A DNA stretch of 64,000 bases from Marinibacterium sp050389775 (GTDB taxonomy: Bacteria > Pseudomonadota > Alphaproteobacteria > Rhodobacterales > Rhodobacteraceae). Under the pieces are notes generated by a model that made no database searches, was not told where the DNA came from, and saw only the letters and a program-made list of their open reading frames with translations. Of this stretch, positions 44,057-52,846 are shown in pieces. Position 1 is the stretch's first letter. The number at the start of each line of letters is the position of its first letter. The DNA lies in contig NZ_CP177144.1 of assembly GCF_050389775.1 (NCBI RefSeq), positions 1,426,001-1,490,000 of the forward strand. The letters run 5' to 3'. Made by a program: the position numbers and the translations under genes.

Positions 44057-44772
44057 GGGGCGGTCTCCTTGGATGTGTTGGGGGAAACGGGCGGGGCGCC
44101 CGCGCCCGGGGCCCCGGTCTCGCCGGCGGCGGCGCCGATGAAGACCGTGGCGAGGATGGCGAAGATATAGGCCTGGACCGCGCCGGTCAGCAGTTCGAGG
44201 GCCATCAGGGGGATCGGCACGAGAAGCCCGGCCAGGGCCAGCACGATGCCGACGATGAACACCCCGCTCATGACATTGCCGAAGAGCCGGACGATCAGCG
44301 AGAAGGTGCGCGTGATCTGTTCGACGATATTGAGCGGGATCATCACCCAGGACGGTTCGGCAAAGGTGGCCAGGTAGCCGCGCAGCCCGCGGCCGGTGAT
44401 GCCGAACCAGATCGTGGCCACAAGGACGATCAGGGCCAGGGCGGCATCGGTTTCGACATGCGCCGTGGGTGGCTCGATCCCGGGCAGCAGCGAGACCCAG
44501 TTGGCCAGCAGGACGAAGATGAAGATCGTGCCGACCAGGGCGCGAAAGGGTGCCGGATCGCGGTTCATGGTCTCGCGGACCTGGGCGTCGATGGTGGTGA
44601 CCAGCAGTTCCAGAACGACCTGGGCCTTGCCCGGGCGAAGCTGCAGCCGGCGGGTGGCCAGGGCCGACAGGCCGGCCAGCAGGGCCATCAGCACCCAGGT
44701 CACCAGCACTGGCTCGGTGATCGGCACCGGGCCGAGGTGAAAGAGCGGCTCCATCGTCAGGGGGTTGTCCAT
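44053..44772 (-). CDS. atpB: N-type ATP synthase a subunit
   Basis: 239 residues with five or six membrane helices. The essential arginine is in SLIVRLFGNVMSG, in the helix that contacts the c-ring. Further conserved parts are LLANWVSLLPGIEPP and the C-terminal TGAVQAYIFAILATVFIG. It forms the ion half-channels of Fo. A Pro/Gly-rich tail (GAPGAGAPPVSPNT) is unusual. It is co-translated with atpE and follows atpR closely. Confidence 0.93.
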   Translation of the reverse strand: MDNPLTMEPLFHLGPVPITEPVLVTWVLMALLAGLSALATRRLQLRPGKAQVVLELLVTTIDAQVRETMNRDPAPFRALVGTIFIFVLLANWVSLLPGIEPPTAHVETDAALALIVLVATIWFGITGRGLRGYLATFAEPSWVMIPLNIVEQITRTFSLIVRLFGNVMSGVFIVGIVLALAGLLVPIPLMALELLTGAVQAYIFAILATVFIGAAAGETGAPGAGAPPVSPNTSKETAP

Positions 44773-44777
44773 CGGGC

Positions 44778-45050
44778 TCAGCCCTCCGTCCGGTTGCGGC
44801 GCAGGACAATGCCGCGGGCGATCAGCAGGCCGGCGGCCCCGGCCAGCAGCGGGGCGGCGCCCTGCAGGGCCAGCACGACCATCAGCGCGGCCATGGCCAG
44901 CAGGCGCAGAAGCTGCAGGCCGATGGCGCGGCCCGTGGCCCGGCCATCGAGGTACAGGTCCGTCACCCGGCGCAGGGTCATGAAATGCACCAATCCCACG
45001 CCCAGGCCGAGCGCCAGGCCCAGCAGCGAAATTGCAATCGTTTGGGTCAT
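44778..45050 (-). CDS. atpR: N-type ATPase accessory membrane protein AtpR
   Basis: 90 residues with three hydrophobic segments (IAISLLGLALGLGVGLVHFMTL, LLRLLAMAALMVVLALQGAAPLLAGAAGLLIA). Small membrane proteins at this place, between atpQ and atpB, define the N-ATPase operon. Proposed roles include ring assembly; none is established. I use the ATG at 45050 (MTQTIAIS), as the upstream part of the frame looks non-coding. Confidence 0.82.
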   Translation of the reverse strand: MTQTIAISLLGLALGLGVGLVHFMTLRRVTDLYLDGRATGRAIGLQLLRLLAMAALMVVLALQGAAPLLAGAAGLLIARGIVLRRNRTEG

Positions 45051-45137
45051 CGGCCCGTCATGTCCCAATCCTGTCCCTGTCCCTGTCATGTCGCGTCATG
45101 GCATCTTCATGTCCGATGATTCCCCGCACGTCCCTGT

Positions 45138-45545
45138 TCATGGCCGGTGCATCCAGCGCCAGGCCGCGTGACAACCCACCGCCGTGCCCAGGAAGATCCC
45201 CGCGCCGGAGCACAGGATCCCGCTGTCGAAGGCCCGGTCGAGCCGGCCGCCCAGCCAGACGCCCAGCAGCATGGGGGTGACGATGGCCCAGCCCAGGATG
45301 CCGATCTGGCCCAGCCGGCTGCCCAGCGAGGGCTCCGGCGTCGCGGCCTGCATCCGCGCTCGGGCCTCGGCCCGGCGTGTGGCCGCACCGAGATCGTCGG
45401 GCAGATCGTCGGGCGGATCATCTGGCCGGACAGCTGGCCGGTCCACGGAGCCGGTGACAGGCCTGTCGCGGAGCGGGCCTGCCATTGGATCGGCCACCGG
45501 ATCAGCCACCGAATTGGGCTGTGACATGCGGCGGGGCCCGGTCAT
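45138..45545 (-). CDS. atpQ: N-type ATPase accessory membrane protein AtpQ
   Basis: 135 residues. The C-terminal part has two hydrophobic helices (LGWAIVTPMLLGVWLGGRLDR and ILCSGAGIFLGTAVGCHAAW), as in AtpQ/AtpI-like proteins, which may help c-ring assembly or ion handling. The first 65 residues are a low-complexity, Asp/Pro-rich repeat (VADPVADPMAG, PDDPPDDLPDDL) not usual for the family. The start overlaps the atpC stop (ATGA). Its position between atpC and atpR fits the N-ATPase order. Confidence 0.82.
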   Translation of the reverse strand: MTGPRRMSQPNSVADPVADPMAGPLRDRPVTGSVDRPAVRPDDPPDDLPDDLGAATRRAEARARMQAATPEPSLGSRLGQIGILGWAIVTPMLLGVWLGGRLDRAFDSGILCSGAGIFLGTAVGCHAAWRWMHRP

Positions 45546-46024
45546 CGCGCCGGCCCGTTGCGGCCGGGGCCGGCGGCGGTGCCGATGGCCGGCGGGTGAT
45601 CCAGCAGGCCGGGCGGCTGATCGGGCCGGGCAAAGCGCATCATCTGGCGGACCGCCCCGGCATGCAGGCGGATATGCTCGACCCGGGCCTGTCGCTCGGC
45701 ATCAGCATCGGCCGCGCGCATCCCGGCCAGCGCCCGTTCCAGCCCGGGCAGGTCCGGCCCGGGCACGGCCTCGCGGCAGGCAATGGCCACGTCGCGCCCG
45801 CCGGTCACCGTCAGCAGCCCGGCCCGCAGGGCGCAGAACCGGGGTGCGCCGTCAGGCCCGTGCCAGCGCAGCACGGTGGGCACCAGAACGGTCAGGAAAT
45901 CGGCATGGCCCGGCCAGATGCCGAAGCTGCCGCTGTCATCCTCGGCCCGCAGGGACACCACGTCGGGCGCATCGATGACCTGGCGCATCGGCGTGGTGAC
46001 GCGCAGGTGCAGCCGGCCGGTCAT
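45542..46024 (-). CDS. atpC: N-type ATP synthase epsilon subunit
   Basis: 160 residues. The N-terminal beta-sandwich contains GSFGIWPGHADFLTVLVPTVLRW, the conserved epsilon motif. A helical segment with an Ala/Arg-rich region follows and a Pro/Gly-rich tail ends it. Epsilon couples gamma to the c-ring and can inhibit ATP hydrolysis. The ATG at 46024 overlaps the atpD stop by four bases. In N-ATPase operons atpC is second, as here. Confidence 0.88.
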   Translation of the reverse strand: MTGRLHLRVTTPMRQVIDAPDVVSLRAEDDSGSFGIWPGHADFLTVLVPTVLRWHGPDGAPRFCALRAGLLTVTGGRDVAIACREAVPGPDLPGLERALAGMRAADADAERQARVEHIRLHAGAVRQMMRFARPDQPPGLLDHPPAIGTAAGPGRNGPAR

Positions 46025-47469
46025 GCCGCCGGCCTTTCCTTGCGCGCGGCCTCTTCGCGGGCGCGGGCCTCGTCCAGCGTGCCGACTATGTAGAGCGACC
46101 CTTCGTCCCAATCGTCGGTCTCGCCGTCCAGGATCGCCCGGCAACCGGCGATGGTGTCGTCCAGGGCCACCGACCGGCCGGGGATGCCGGTAAAGGCCTC
46201 GGTCACGGTGAAGGGCTGGGTCAGGAACCGTTGCAGCCGGCGGGCGCGTTCGACCATGCGCCGGTCCTCGGCGCCCAGTTCCTCCATGCCCAGCAACGAG
46301 ATGACGTCCTGCAATTCGCGGTAATGTTCGATGGCCCGGCGGACCTCGTTGGCCACGGCCACGTGGTCGGGTCCGACGACAAGCGGGTCCAGCATGACCG
46401 AGGACGAGGCGATGGGATCGACGGCCGGATACATGCCGTCGGCGGCCATGGCCCGGGACAGCACGACCATGCTGTCGACATGGGCGGCAATGGCCGTGAC
46501 GGCCGGGTCGGTGAAATCGTCGGCCGGCACGTAGACTGCTTCGATGGCGGTGACCGAGGCCGTGCCGACCGAGGCGATGCGCTCCTGCAGGTCGGCGACC
46601 TCGGTGGCCAGCGTCGGCTGATAGCCCACGCGGCTGGGCAAGCGGCCCAGCAGGCCCGAGACCTCGGAGCCGGCCTGGACAAAGCGGAAGACGTTATCCA
46701 TCAGCAGCAGGACATTGCGCCCCTCGGCATCGCGGAAATGCTCGGCCATGGTCAGGGCGGTCATCGGCACGCGCCAGCGGGCGCCGGGCGGTTCGTTCAT
46801 CTGGCCATAGACCAGCACGGTGCGATCGAGCACCCCGGCATTGGTCATGTCGAGCAGCATCTCGTGGCCTTCGCGCGAACGTTCGCCGACGCCGGAGAAG
46901 ACCGAGATGCCGTCATAGCCCGAGACCATGGCATGGATCAGCTCCATCACCAGCACGGTCTTGCCCACGCCGGCGCCGCCGAACATGGCGGCCTTGCCGC
47001 CCTGGACCAGCGGGGCCAGCAGGTCGATGACCTTGATACCCGTGCGGAACAGCCGGGTGTCGCCATCGCCCAGGCGCATCGGCGGGGTGGGGGCGTGGAT
47101 CGGCCGGCGCGGGGCATCCGCGGGCAGGGGCGCGCCATGGTCGCCGATCTCGCCGGTGACGTTCAGCAACCGGCCCAGCACGGCCTCGCCCACGGGCACC
47201 TGCACCGGCCCGCCGACCCGGGAGACGGGCCAGCCCCGGCGCAGGCCGGTGGTGGCCTGCAGGGCGATGGTGCGCACCGTCCTGCGGTCGAGCTGGGCCT
47301 GGACTTCGAGCAGGATGCGCCGGTTGTCCAGACGGATCTCGAGGGCGTCGTTGATGGCGGGAAGCGGGGGCGGAGCCTGGCCGGGGTCGGGCGGGGCGGC
47401 CTCGAAGGCCACGTCCACCACCGCGCCGCGGATTGCGACGATCCGACCGTTGTCGTCTGACTGGTTCAT
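46021..47469 (-). CDS. atpD: N-type ATP synthase beta subunit
   Basis: 482 residues. P-loop GGAGVGKTVLVME, catalytic Glu in SGVGERSREGHEM, and NEPPGARWRVPMTALTMAEHFRD and DNVFRFVQAGSEVSGLLGR typical of beta. It holds the catalytic sites of the F1 head. A Pro-rich loop (DPGQAPPPLP) lies near residue 30. It is the first gene of the operon, which follows N-ATPase order. I start at 47469 (MNQSDDNGRI); six codons upstream are also open. No canonical atp operon is in this window, and N-ATPases usually occur alongside one. Confidence 0.95.
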   Translation of the reverse strand: MNQSDDNGRIVAIRGAVVDVAFEAAPPDPGQAPPPLPAINDALEIRLDNRRILLEVQAQLDRRTVRTIALQATTGLRRGWPVSRVGGPVQVPVGEAVLGRLLNVTGEIGDHGAPLPADAPRRPIHAPTPPMRLGDGDTRLFRTGIKVIDLLAPLVQGGKAAMFGGAGVGKTVLVMELIHAMVSGYDGISVFSGVGERSREGHEMLLDMTNAGVLDRTVLVYGQMNEPPGARWRVPMTALTMAEHFRDAEGRNVLLLMDNVFRFVQAGSEVSGLLGRLPSRVGYQPTLATEVADLQERIASVGTASVTAIEAVYVPADDFTDPAVTAIAAHVDSMVVLSRAMAADGMYPAVDPIASSSVMLDPLVVGPDHVAVANEVRRAIEHYRELQDVISLLGMEELGAEDRRMVERARRLQRFLTQPFTVTEAFTGIPGRSVALDDTIAGCRAILDGETDDWDEGSLYIVGTLDEARAREEAARKERPAA

Positions 47470-47822
47470 CACGGACCAACCGTTCACTCAAAACACGGGG
47501 ACAGTCTATGCGGCCAAATGACTGACCGCACGGGCGAAATTGCCGCGCCCCCGGGGATCGGCGGAAATTTCACCAAACTGAAACGGGGCGGGCCTTGCCT
47601 GCCCTGCAGGCAGGCGCGGGGAAAACGGGCAAAGGCGCCGAGGTTGCGCCGGGACCGGGGCAGGGGGCGGCCATAGGGTGGAGCGGCAGCAGCGTTGAAG
47701 CGGGGCAATGCCGGCCACGGGGCGGGACGGCGGCTGCCGCAACGGTAGCCAAGGGAGCGGCGCTGGGGTAAAGCTGTAGGCCATCCGGGCCGTATTGGGC
47801 CGACAAGACAAGAGGTGCGCCA
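47470..47822. other. Divergent intergenic region upstream of the N-ATPase operon
   Basis: A 353-base GC-rich gap between atpD and the divergent flavoprotein gene. It must contain the N-ATPase promoter. CCTGCCCTGCAGGCAGGCG near 47599-47617 forms a perfect CCTGC/GCAGG inverted repeat. No gene. Confidence 0.4.
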
Positions 47823-49436
47823 GTGACCGAAGCCATGAGCGAGACCGCGACCGCAACAGGCCCCGAGCGCTCCGCCGGCGAGGCGGACGGCCCCCGGGCC
47901 CTGGCGCAATTCGCCGCCGCCGCGGCCCGGCTGCTGGGCGCCGAGCGGGTCGACGGCCCGGCGGACGGCCTGCTCAGCGACACGCTGCACCGCGCGCCGG
48001 CCGACCGCGTGCTCGTCCGGCCCACCACCACCGCCGAGGTGGCCTCGGCGCTCGACCTGGCCCGGGCCCATGGCCAGAGCGTGCATCCCTACAGCACCGG
48101 GCGGAACTGGGGCTATGGCTCGTCTTACCCGGTGGCCGACCGCACCCGGGTGATGCTGGACCTGTCGGCCATGAACCGCATCCTGGCCTTCGACGCCGAG
48201 CTGGGCCTGGTCACGGTTGAACCTGGCGTGACCCAGGGCGATCTGGCCGCCTTCCTGTCGGACCGCCAGGCGCCCTTCATCACGCCGACCACCGGGGCCG
48301 GGCCGTCCTGTTCGCTGATCGGCAACGCGCTGGAACGGGGCTATGGGCTGACGCCCATCGGAGATCATTTCGGGGCGGTCATGGGCATCGAGGCCGTGCT
48401 GGCCGATGGCACGATCTATCGCTCGCCCTTCATGCCCGAAGCCCCCGACGGGCCGCAGCCGGTCTATAAATGGGGCACCGGGCCTTATATCGACGGGGTG
48501 TTCTCGCAGGCGGGCAATGCGGTGGTCACGCGGATGACCCTGCGGCTGGCCCCCCGGCCCGAGCGGGTCGAGACGTTCTATTTCATCGTGCGTGACGATG
48601 CCCTGCTGGAACAATGCATCGAAGCCATCCGGCGCATGCTGCTGGACAGTGGCATGCCGATCAGCGGGATCAACTTCGTCAACAACCAGCGCATGAAGGC
48701 CCAGGTGGCCGGCGACGGCACGATGGATGCGGCCAAGTGGTTCGGCACCGGGGTGCTGTTCGGCGACAAGGCCATCGTCAAGGCCAGCCGGGCGGGGGTG
48801 CGCAAGGCGCTCAAGGGGCTGGTGCGCCGGGTGTTCTTCATCAATGACGACCGGGTGGCCCTGGCCCGGCGGGCGCTGTCGATGCTGGGCCGGTCACCGC
48901 TGGCCGCGCGGCTGGAGCCCTTCGTGAGCAATTCCGAGGGGCTGCTGGGCATCTTGGGCGGCCAGCCCAGCGAATTCGGCATGCCCCTGGCCTATGCGCG
49001 CAACCTCGACGCCATGCCGGCCACCGGGCGCAACCCGGCACGCGACGGCTGTGGCCTGTTGTGGTACGTGCCCATCGTGCCCATGCGCGGGGCCGATGCC
49101 CGGCGCTATGCCGACATGGTCCGGCGGGTCTGTGGCAAGTACGGCTTCCCCGATCCGATCACCTTCAGCTCGCTGTCGCCCACGGCCTTCGACAGCACCG
49201 TGCCGCTGAGTTTCGAGCCGACCGAAGAGGGATCGGCCAATGCCATGGCCTGCCTGCGCGAGCTGATCGAGGAAGGCCGGCGGGCCGGGTTCCCGCCCTA
49301 TCGCTATCATTCCATGACCATGGACCTGGCCACCGCCGAACAGCCGGTGTTCTGGCAGACCGCCGCGCGGGTCAAGGCCGCGCTGGATCCCGAGGGGCTG
49401 ATCTCGCCCGGGCGCTACGTCGCACCGGACGTCTAG
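47823..49436 (+). CDS. VAO/PCMH-type FAD oxidase or dehydrogenase
   Basis: 537 residues. N-terminal FAD-binding PCMH domain (VLVRPTTTAEVASALDLARAHG, PYSTGRNWGYGSSYPV, LGLVTVEPGVTQGDLAAFL) and a C-terminal cap and substrate domain ending with LDPEGLISPGRYV. This layout is shared with 4-cresol dehydrogenase and vanillyl-alcohol oxidase. They oxidise phenolic or alcohol substrates, but no active-site residues allow a safe substrate choice. It starts with GTG at 47823, preceded by AGAGGTG. The N-terminus is Ala/Glu-rich without a signal peptide. It is followed by a sulfotransferase gene, 130 bases away. Confidence 0.87.
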   Translation: MTEAMSETATATGPERSAGEADGPRALAQFAAAAARLLGAERVDGPADGLLSDTLHRAPADRVLVRPTTTAEVASALDLARAHGQSVHPYSTGRNWGYGSSYPVADRTRVMLDLSAMNRILAFDAELGLVTVEPGVTQGDLAAFLSDRQAPFITPTTGAGPSCSLIGNALERGYGLTPIGDHFGAVMGIEAVLADGTIYRSPFMPEAPDGPQPVYKWGTGPYIDGVFSQAGNAVVTRMTLRLAPRPERVETFYFIVRDDALLEQCIEAIRRMLLDSGMPISGINFVNNQRMKAQVAGDGTMDAAKWFGTGVLFGDKAIVKASRAGVRKALKGLVRRVFFINDDRVALARRALSMLGRSPLAARLEPFVSNSEGLLGILGGQPSEFGMPLAYARNLDAMPATGRNPARDGCGLLWYVPIVPMRGADARRYADMVRRVCGKYGFPDPITFSSLSPTAFDSTVPLSFEPTEEGSANAMACLRELIEEGRRAGFPPYRYHSMTMDLATAEQPVFWQTAARVKAALDPEGLISPGRYVAPDV

Positions 49437-49563
49437 GCAGGGGCGGGGGTGTCCAAGCGGACCCTGCCCGGGTGCCCGCCTGCGTTGTCGTCTTGTTAAT
49501 CTGAACCCGCAATACTTGCACCCGGATGCGCGCCCCACGGTCGGGGCGTCCAGGGGACCCGGG

Positions 49564-50760
49564 ATGGCGATGCTGCACCAGAGACTTGAAGAACTGGACA
49601 TCGACATGCCCGGACCGACCTCGCCGCCGCTGCCACGCCTGACCCGCAAGTCGGATTTCTGGTATTTCCGGCGTGAGTTCGAGACCCGGCGCGAGATCCA
49701 AGGGTTATCAGTTCAGACCGTGATGCGCGCGATGGGCGAAGGCGGGCTGCGGCTGGGGGCCAACATCGCGCTGCGGGCCGATCGCTGGGTGCATGGCCGG
49801 CGGCTGGCGCGGATGCGGGTGGAACGGCCGCTGTTCATCATCGGCCATCCGCGCAGCGGCACCAGCTTCTTTCACGGGCTGATGATGGGCACCGACGAAA
49901 TGGTCGGCTTTCGCACCTGGCAATTGTTCTGGCCGGCGCTGGTCGGTCGCCGGGTGATCCGGCGGTTCGTCGCGCTCAAGACCCGGTTCGGCACGACCGA
50001 GGTGATGCCGCAATCGGTCGGCCACCAGATGGAGCTGGACAGCTACGAGGTCGAGGAATTCCTGTTCTGGCTGCGCTATGCCACGGCGCTGAACACGATG
50101 GGCCTGCTGGGCCTGGCCGAGGACGATTTCCCCGAGATCGAACAGCCCGACCGGCTGGCCGAGCCTGACCGGCGGGCGGCACTGGATTACCTCGACGGCT
50201 GTTTCCGGCGCCAGATGATCGACAGCGGCAAGAGCCAGATCGTGGCCAAGATGCATTTCTCGACGATGCGCCTGCAATCGCTGCTGGAGTATTACCCCGA
50301 TGCGCGTTTCGTCTACCTGCTGCGCGATCCGCTTTGCACGGTGCCGTCCTACCTGAGCTTCATGATCAAGACGATGGAGGCCCGGGGCAACCTGGACGGC
50401 GTTTCGCCCGAGAGGCTGCAGCGGATGCTGCGGCGGCGCTATCGCGGGACGCTGGCGCTTTATCGCTATTTCCACGATCTGCAGGTCTCGGGGCGGTTGC
50501 CGGCCGACCGGGTGATGGTGCTGCGCTACGATGACCTGATGCGCGACGTGCGCGGCTCGATGGACCGGGTCCGCGAATTCTCGGGCATTGCCTTCAGCCC
50601 CGCGCTGGAGGCGCATATCGACGCCAAGGCCGAGGCCCAGAAATCCTATCGCCGGCCGCATGCCGTCGCCAGCCTGGACGAACTGGGCCTGTCACGTCAG
50701 CAGATCCTGAGCGATTTCGCCTTTGTCTATCGCCATTACGGGATCACTCCCGCGGCTTGA
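49564..50760 (+). CDS. Sulfotransferase family protein
   Basis: 398 residues. The PAPS 5'-phosphosulfate loop is GHPRSGTSFFHGL (residues 94-106). The 3'-phosphate motif region is YLLRDPLCTVPSYLSF, and the C-terminus has DLMRDVRGSMDRVREFSGI. Sulfotransferases of this group transfer sulfate from PAPS to hydroxyl or amino groups of sugars or lipids. No membrane helix is clear. The start at 49564 gives the family-like N-terminus. The substrate is not deducible; the preceding flavoprotein may produce a hydroxyl acceptor, which is speculation. Confidence 0.85.
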   Translation: MAMLHQRLEELDIDMPGPTSPPLPRLTRKSDFWYFRREFETRREIQGLSVQTVMRAMGEGGLRLGANIALRADRWVHGRRLARMRVERPLFIIGHPRSGTSFFHGLMMGTDEMVGFRTWQLFWPALVGRRVIRRFVALKTRFGTTEVMPQSVGHQMELDSYEVEEFLFWLRYATALNTMGLLGLAEDDFPEIEQPDRLAEPDRRAALDYLDGCFRRQMIDSGKSQIVAKMHFSTMRLQSLLEYYPDARFVYLLRDPLCTVPSYLSFMIKTMEARGNLDGVSPERLQRMLRRRYRGTLALYRYFHDLQVSGRLPADRVMVLRYDDLMRDVRGSMDRVREFSGIAFSPALEAHIDAKAEAQKSYRRPHAVASLDELGLSRQQILSDFAFVYRHYGITPAA

Positions 50761-51101
50761 CCCCGCCGTGTGATCCCGATCACGAGGCCCCGGCCGGCCG
50801 ATCCCGATCACCGGCCGTGCCGTCGGACCCCGGATGCAAGGGGGGCGGTGGGCAGGATCAGGCCGTGGGGCGATGCCGCGATGCGGCGGCAAGCTGCGCG
50901 GGCCCGGCGTGGGCAGGTGATCATTTTCGCGCCATCGCATTTGGCAGGGCCACGCGAGTGGGCGATTTTATTTGAAATTACAAACATTGCTTATGACATT
51001 AGATCCTGTTGCCCGCCCCGGCACCGCCCGCCGCGGCCCGGGCCGACCCGCGCATAACCCAAGCCCCGGCCCCTGCTGCCGGCCAACAGGAGACATATTC
51101 A
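50761..51101. other. Promoter region of the peptide-binding protein gene
   Basis: A 341-base gap. The first part repeats GATCCCGATCAC twice (50776-50787 and 50800-50811). An AT-rich stretch (50965-51005) holds the promoter and a MarR-type site, annotated separately. No gene. Confidence 0.5.
50972..50983. promoter_or_regulatory. TTGAA-type operator, copy 1
   Basis: TTGAAATTACAA, 130 bases before the peptide-binding protein start. It differs by one base from TTGAAATTGCAA at 55396-55407 beside the MarR gene. It overlaps a possible -35 box (TTGAAA). Confidence 0.5.
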
Positions 51102-52691
51102 ATGCTATCCAGACGAGAGGCCATGGCCATCGTTTCGGGCGCCTGTCTTGCCCTTGGCGTCGCTGCCGTGCCCGGGACGGCCCGGTCCCAGGCCACCCTG
51201 CGCGTGGCCATGACAGCCGCCGACATCCCCGATTACACCGGCGCGCCCGACCAGGGCTACGAGGGCTATCGCTTCCTCGGCTATACGCTTTATGACACGC
51301 TGGCGCTTTGGGACCTGTCCAGTTCGGACGCGGTCTCCGACATCTATCCGGGCCTGGCCTCGGGCTGGGAAATCACCGACGATCCGACCGTCTGGTCGTT
51401 CACCCTGCGCGAAGGTGTGAGTTTTCACGACGGCTGCCCCTGGAACGCCGATGCCTTCCTGTGGAACGTGGCCCGGGTCAAGGACGAGACGGCCCCGCAA
51501 TACAACGCCCGCCATGCCGGGATGCAGCGGTCCAGCGTGGTCAACGTGGCCGCGGTCGAGAAGACCGGCGAATATGCCGTCGAGATCACCACCCCCCGGC
51601 CGGTGTCGATGCTGCCCTACGAATTGGCGCAGTTCTTCCAGATCTCGCCCTGCAAGGTCGAGGAACTGGGCTATGATTACGAGAAATACCGCGCCGATCC
51701 GGCCGGCACCGGGCCTTACCGGTTCGAAAGCGTCGTGTCACACGAACGGATTACCCTGGCCAGGAATGCCGATTACTGGAACCCCGAGCGCATCCCCCAG
51801 CACGACCTGCTGGAGCTGATCCCCATGCCCGAAGCCTCGACCCGGGCGGCGGCGCTGCTGTCGGGCCAGGTCGATTTCATCGAGGCGCCCTCGCCGGACA
51901 CGATCCCGCGGCTCAAGGGTTCGGGCATGCAGATCATCACCGTGCCCTATCCGCACAACTGGGATTACATGCTGAACGAGGCGATGCCGCCCTTCGACAA
52001 CAAGCTGGTGCGCCAGGCTGCGAATTACGCGGTGAACCGCGACGAGATCGTCGAGATGCTGCAGGGCGTGGCCGCCCCGGCCTATCAATCGCTGATCGAG
52101 AGCCAGCCCTGGTACGGCGATCCGGTGGTCTACAATTACGATCCCGACAAGGCCGGCGCGCTGCTGGAAGAGGCCGGGTGCAGCCCCTGCGCGATCAAGG
52201 TCGGCATCTCGACCTCGGGGTCGGGCCAGATGCAGCCGCTGCCGATGAACGAGCTGGTCAAGGAACAGCTGGAAGCGGCGGGCTTCGAGGTCGAGCTGGT
52301 GCCGATGGACTGGAACGCGCTGATCGGGGTGTTCTACGGCGGCGGCAAGGACAGCGAATTCCATGCGATCAATTTCTCGATGGCCCCGCTGGACCCGGTG
52401 CAGGGCATCATGAAACGCTGGATGACCAGCTACCAGACGCCCAATTGCTGCAATTGGGGCATGCATTCCAATGCCGAGATCGATGCCCTGGGCGACGAGG
52501 CGATGAAGACCTTCGACCTCGACAAGCAGAAGGAATTGTTCACCCGGATGAACGAGATTTCGGTCGAGGAGGCGATGGAGCTTTACATCGTGCATGACCT
52601 CAACCCGCGCGCCCTGGCGCCGCATGTGAAGGGCTTTGTCCAGGCGCAGAACTGGTTCCAGGACCTGACCCCGATCACCATCGAAAAGTAA
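51102..52691 (+). CDS. Peptide/amide ABC transporter substrate-binding protein
   Basis: 529 residues, family 5 solute-binding protein. A Tat-type signal (SRREAMAIVSGACLALGVAAV, ending near RSQA) exports it. Family traits: YDTLALWDL, YPGLASGWEITDDPTVWSFTLREGVSFHDG, GTGPYRFESVV, and the C-terminal DKQKELFTRMNEISVEEAMELYI. It probably serves the Dpp-type permeases encoded at 59458-63463, since no permease follows directly. An operator-like TTGAAATTACAA upstream matches sites near the MarR gene and the permease promoter, supporting co-regulation. The ligand may be an amide or a modified peptide. Confidence 0.88.
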   Translation: MLSRREAMAIVSGACLALGVAAVPGTARSQATLRVAMTAADIPDYTGAPDQGYEGYRFLGYTLYDTLALWDLSSSDAVSDIYPGLASGWEITDDPTVWSFTLREGVSFHDGCPWNADAFLWNVARVKDETAPQYNARHAGMQRSSVVNVAAVEKTGEYAVEITTPRPVSMLPYELAQFFQISPCKVEELGYDYEKYRADPAGTGPYRFESVVSHERITLARNADYWNPERIPQHDLLELIPMPEASTRAAALLSGQVDFIEAPSPDTIPRLKGSGMQIITVPYPHNWDYMLNEAMPPFDNKLVRQAANYAVNRDEIVEMLQGVAAPAYQSLIESQPWYGDPVVYNYDPDKAGALLEEAGCSPCAIKVGISTSGSGQMQPLPMNELVKEQLEAAGFEVELVPMDWNALIGVFYGGGKDSEFHAINFSMAPLDPVQGIMKRWMTSYQTPNCCNWGMHSNAEIDALGDEAMKTFDLDKQKELFTRMNEISVEEAMELYIVHDLNPRALAPHVKGFVQAQNWFQDLTPITIEK

Positions 52692-52846
52692 GGTTGGGCC
52701 TAGGGATAGGGCAGATCGGCCTGCCTGCCGGGCGCCGGGGCCAATCCCGGGCCCGGACCCCCGGCAAGGGGCAGGAAAAGCGTCGCGGGTTGGCCGGCCG
52801 GTGCTACGGTCCGGCCAACCGCCACCGACCAACAGGACACCCTTTC

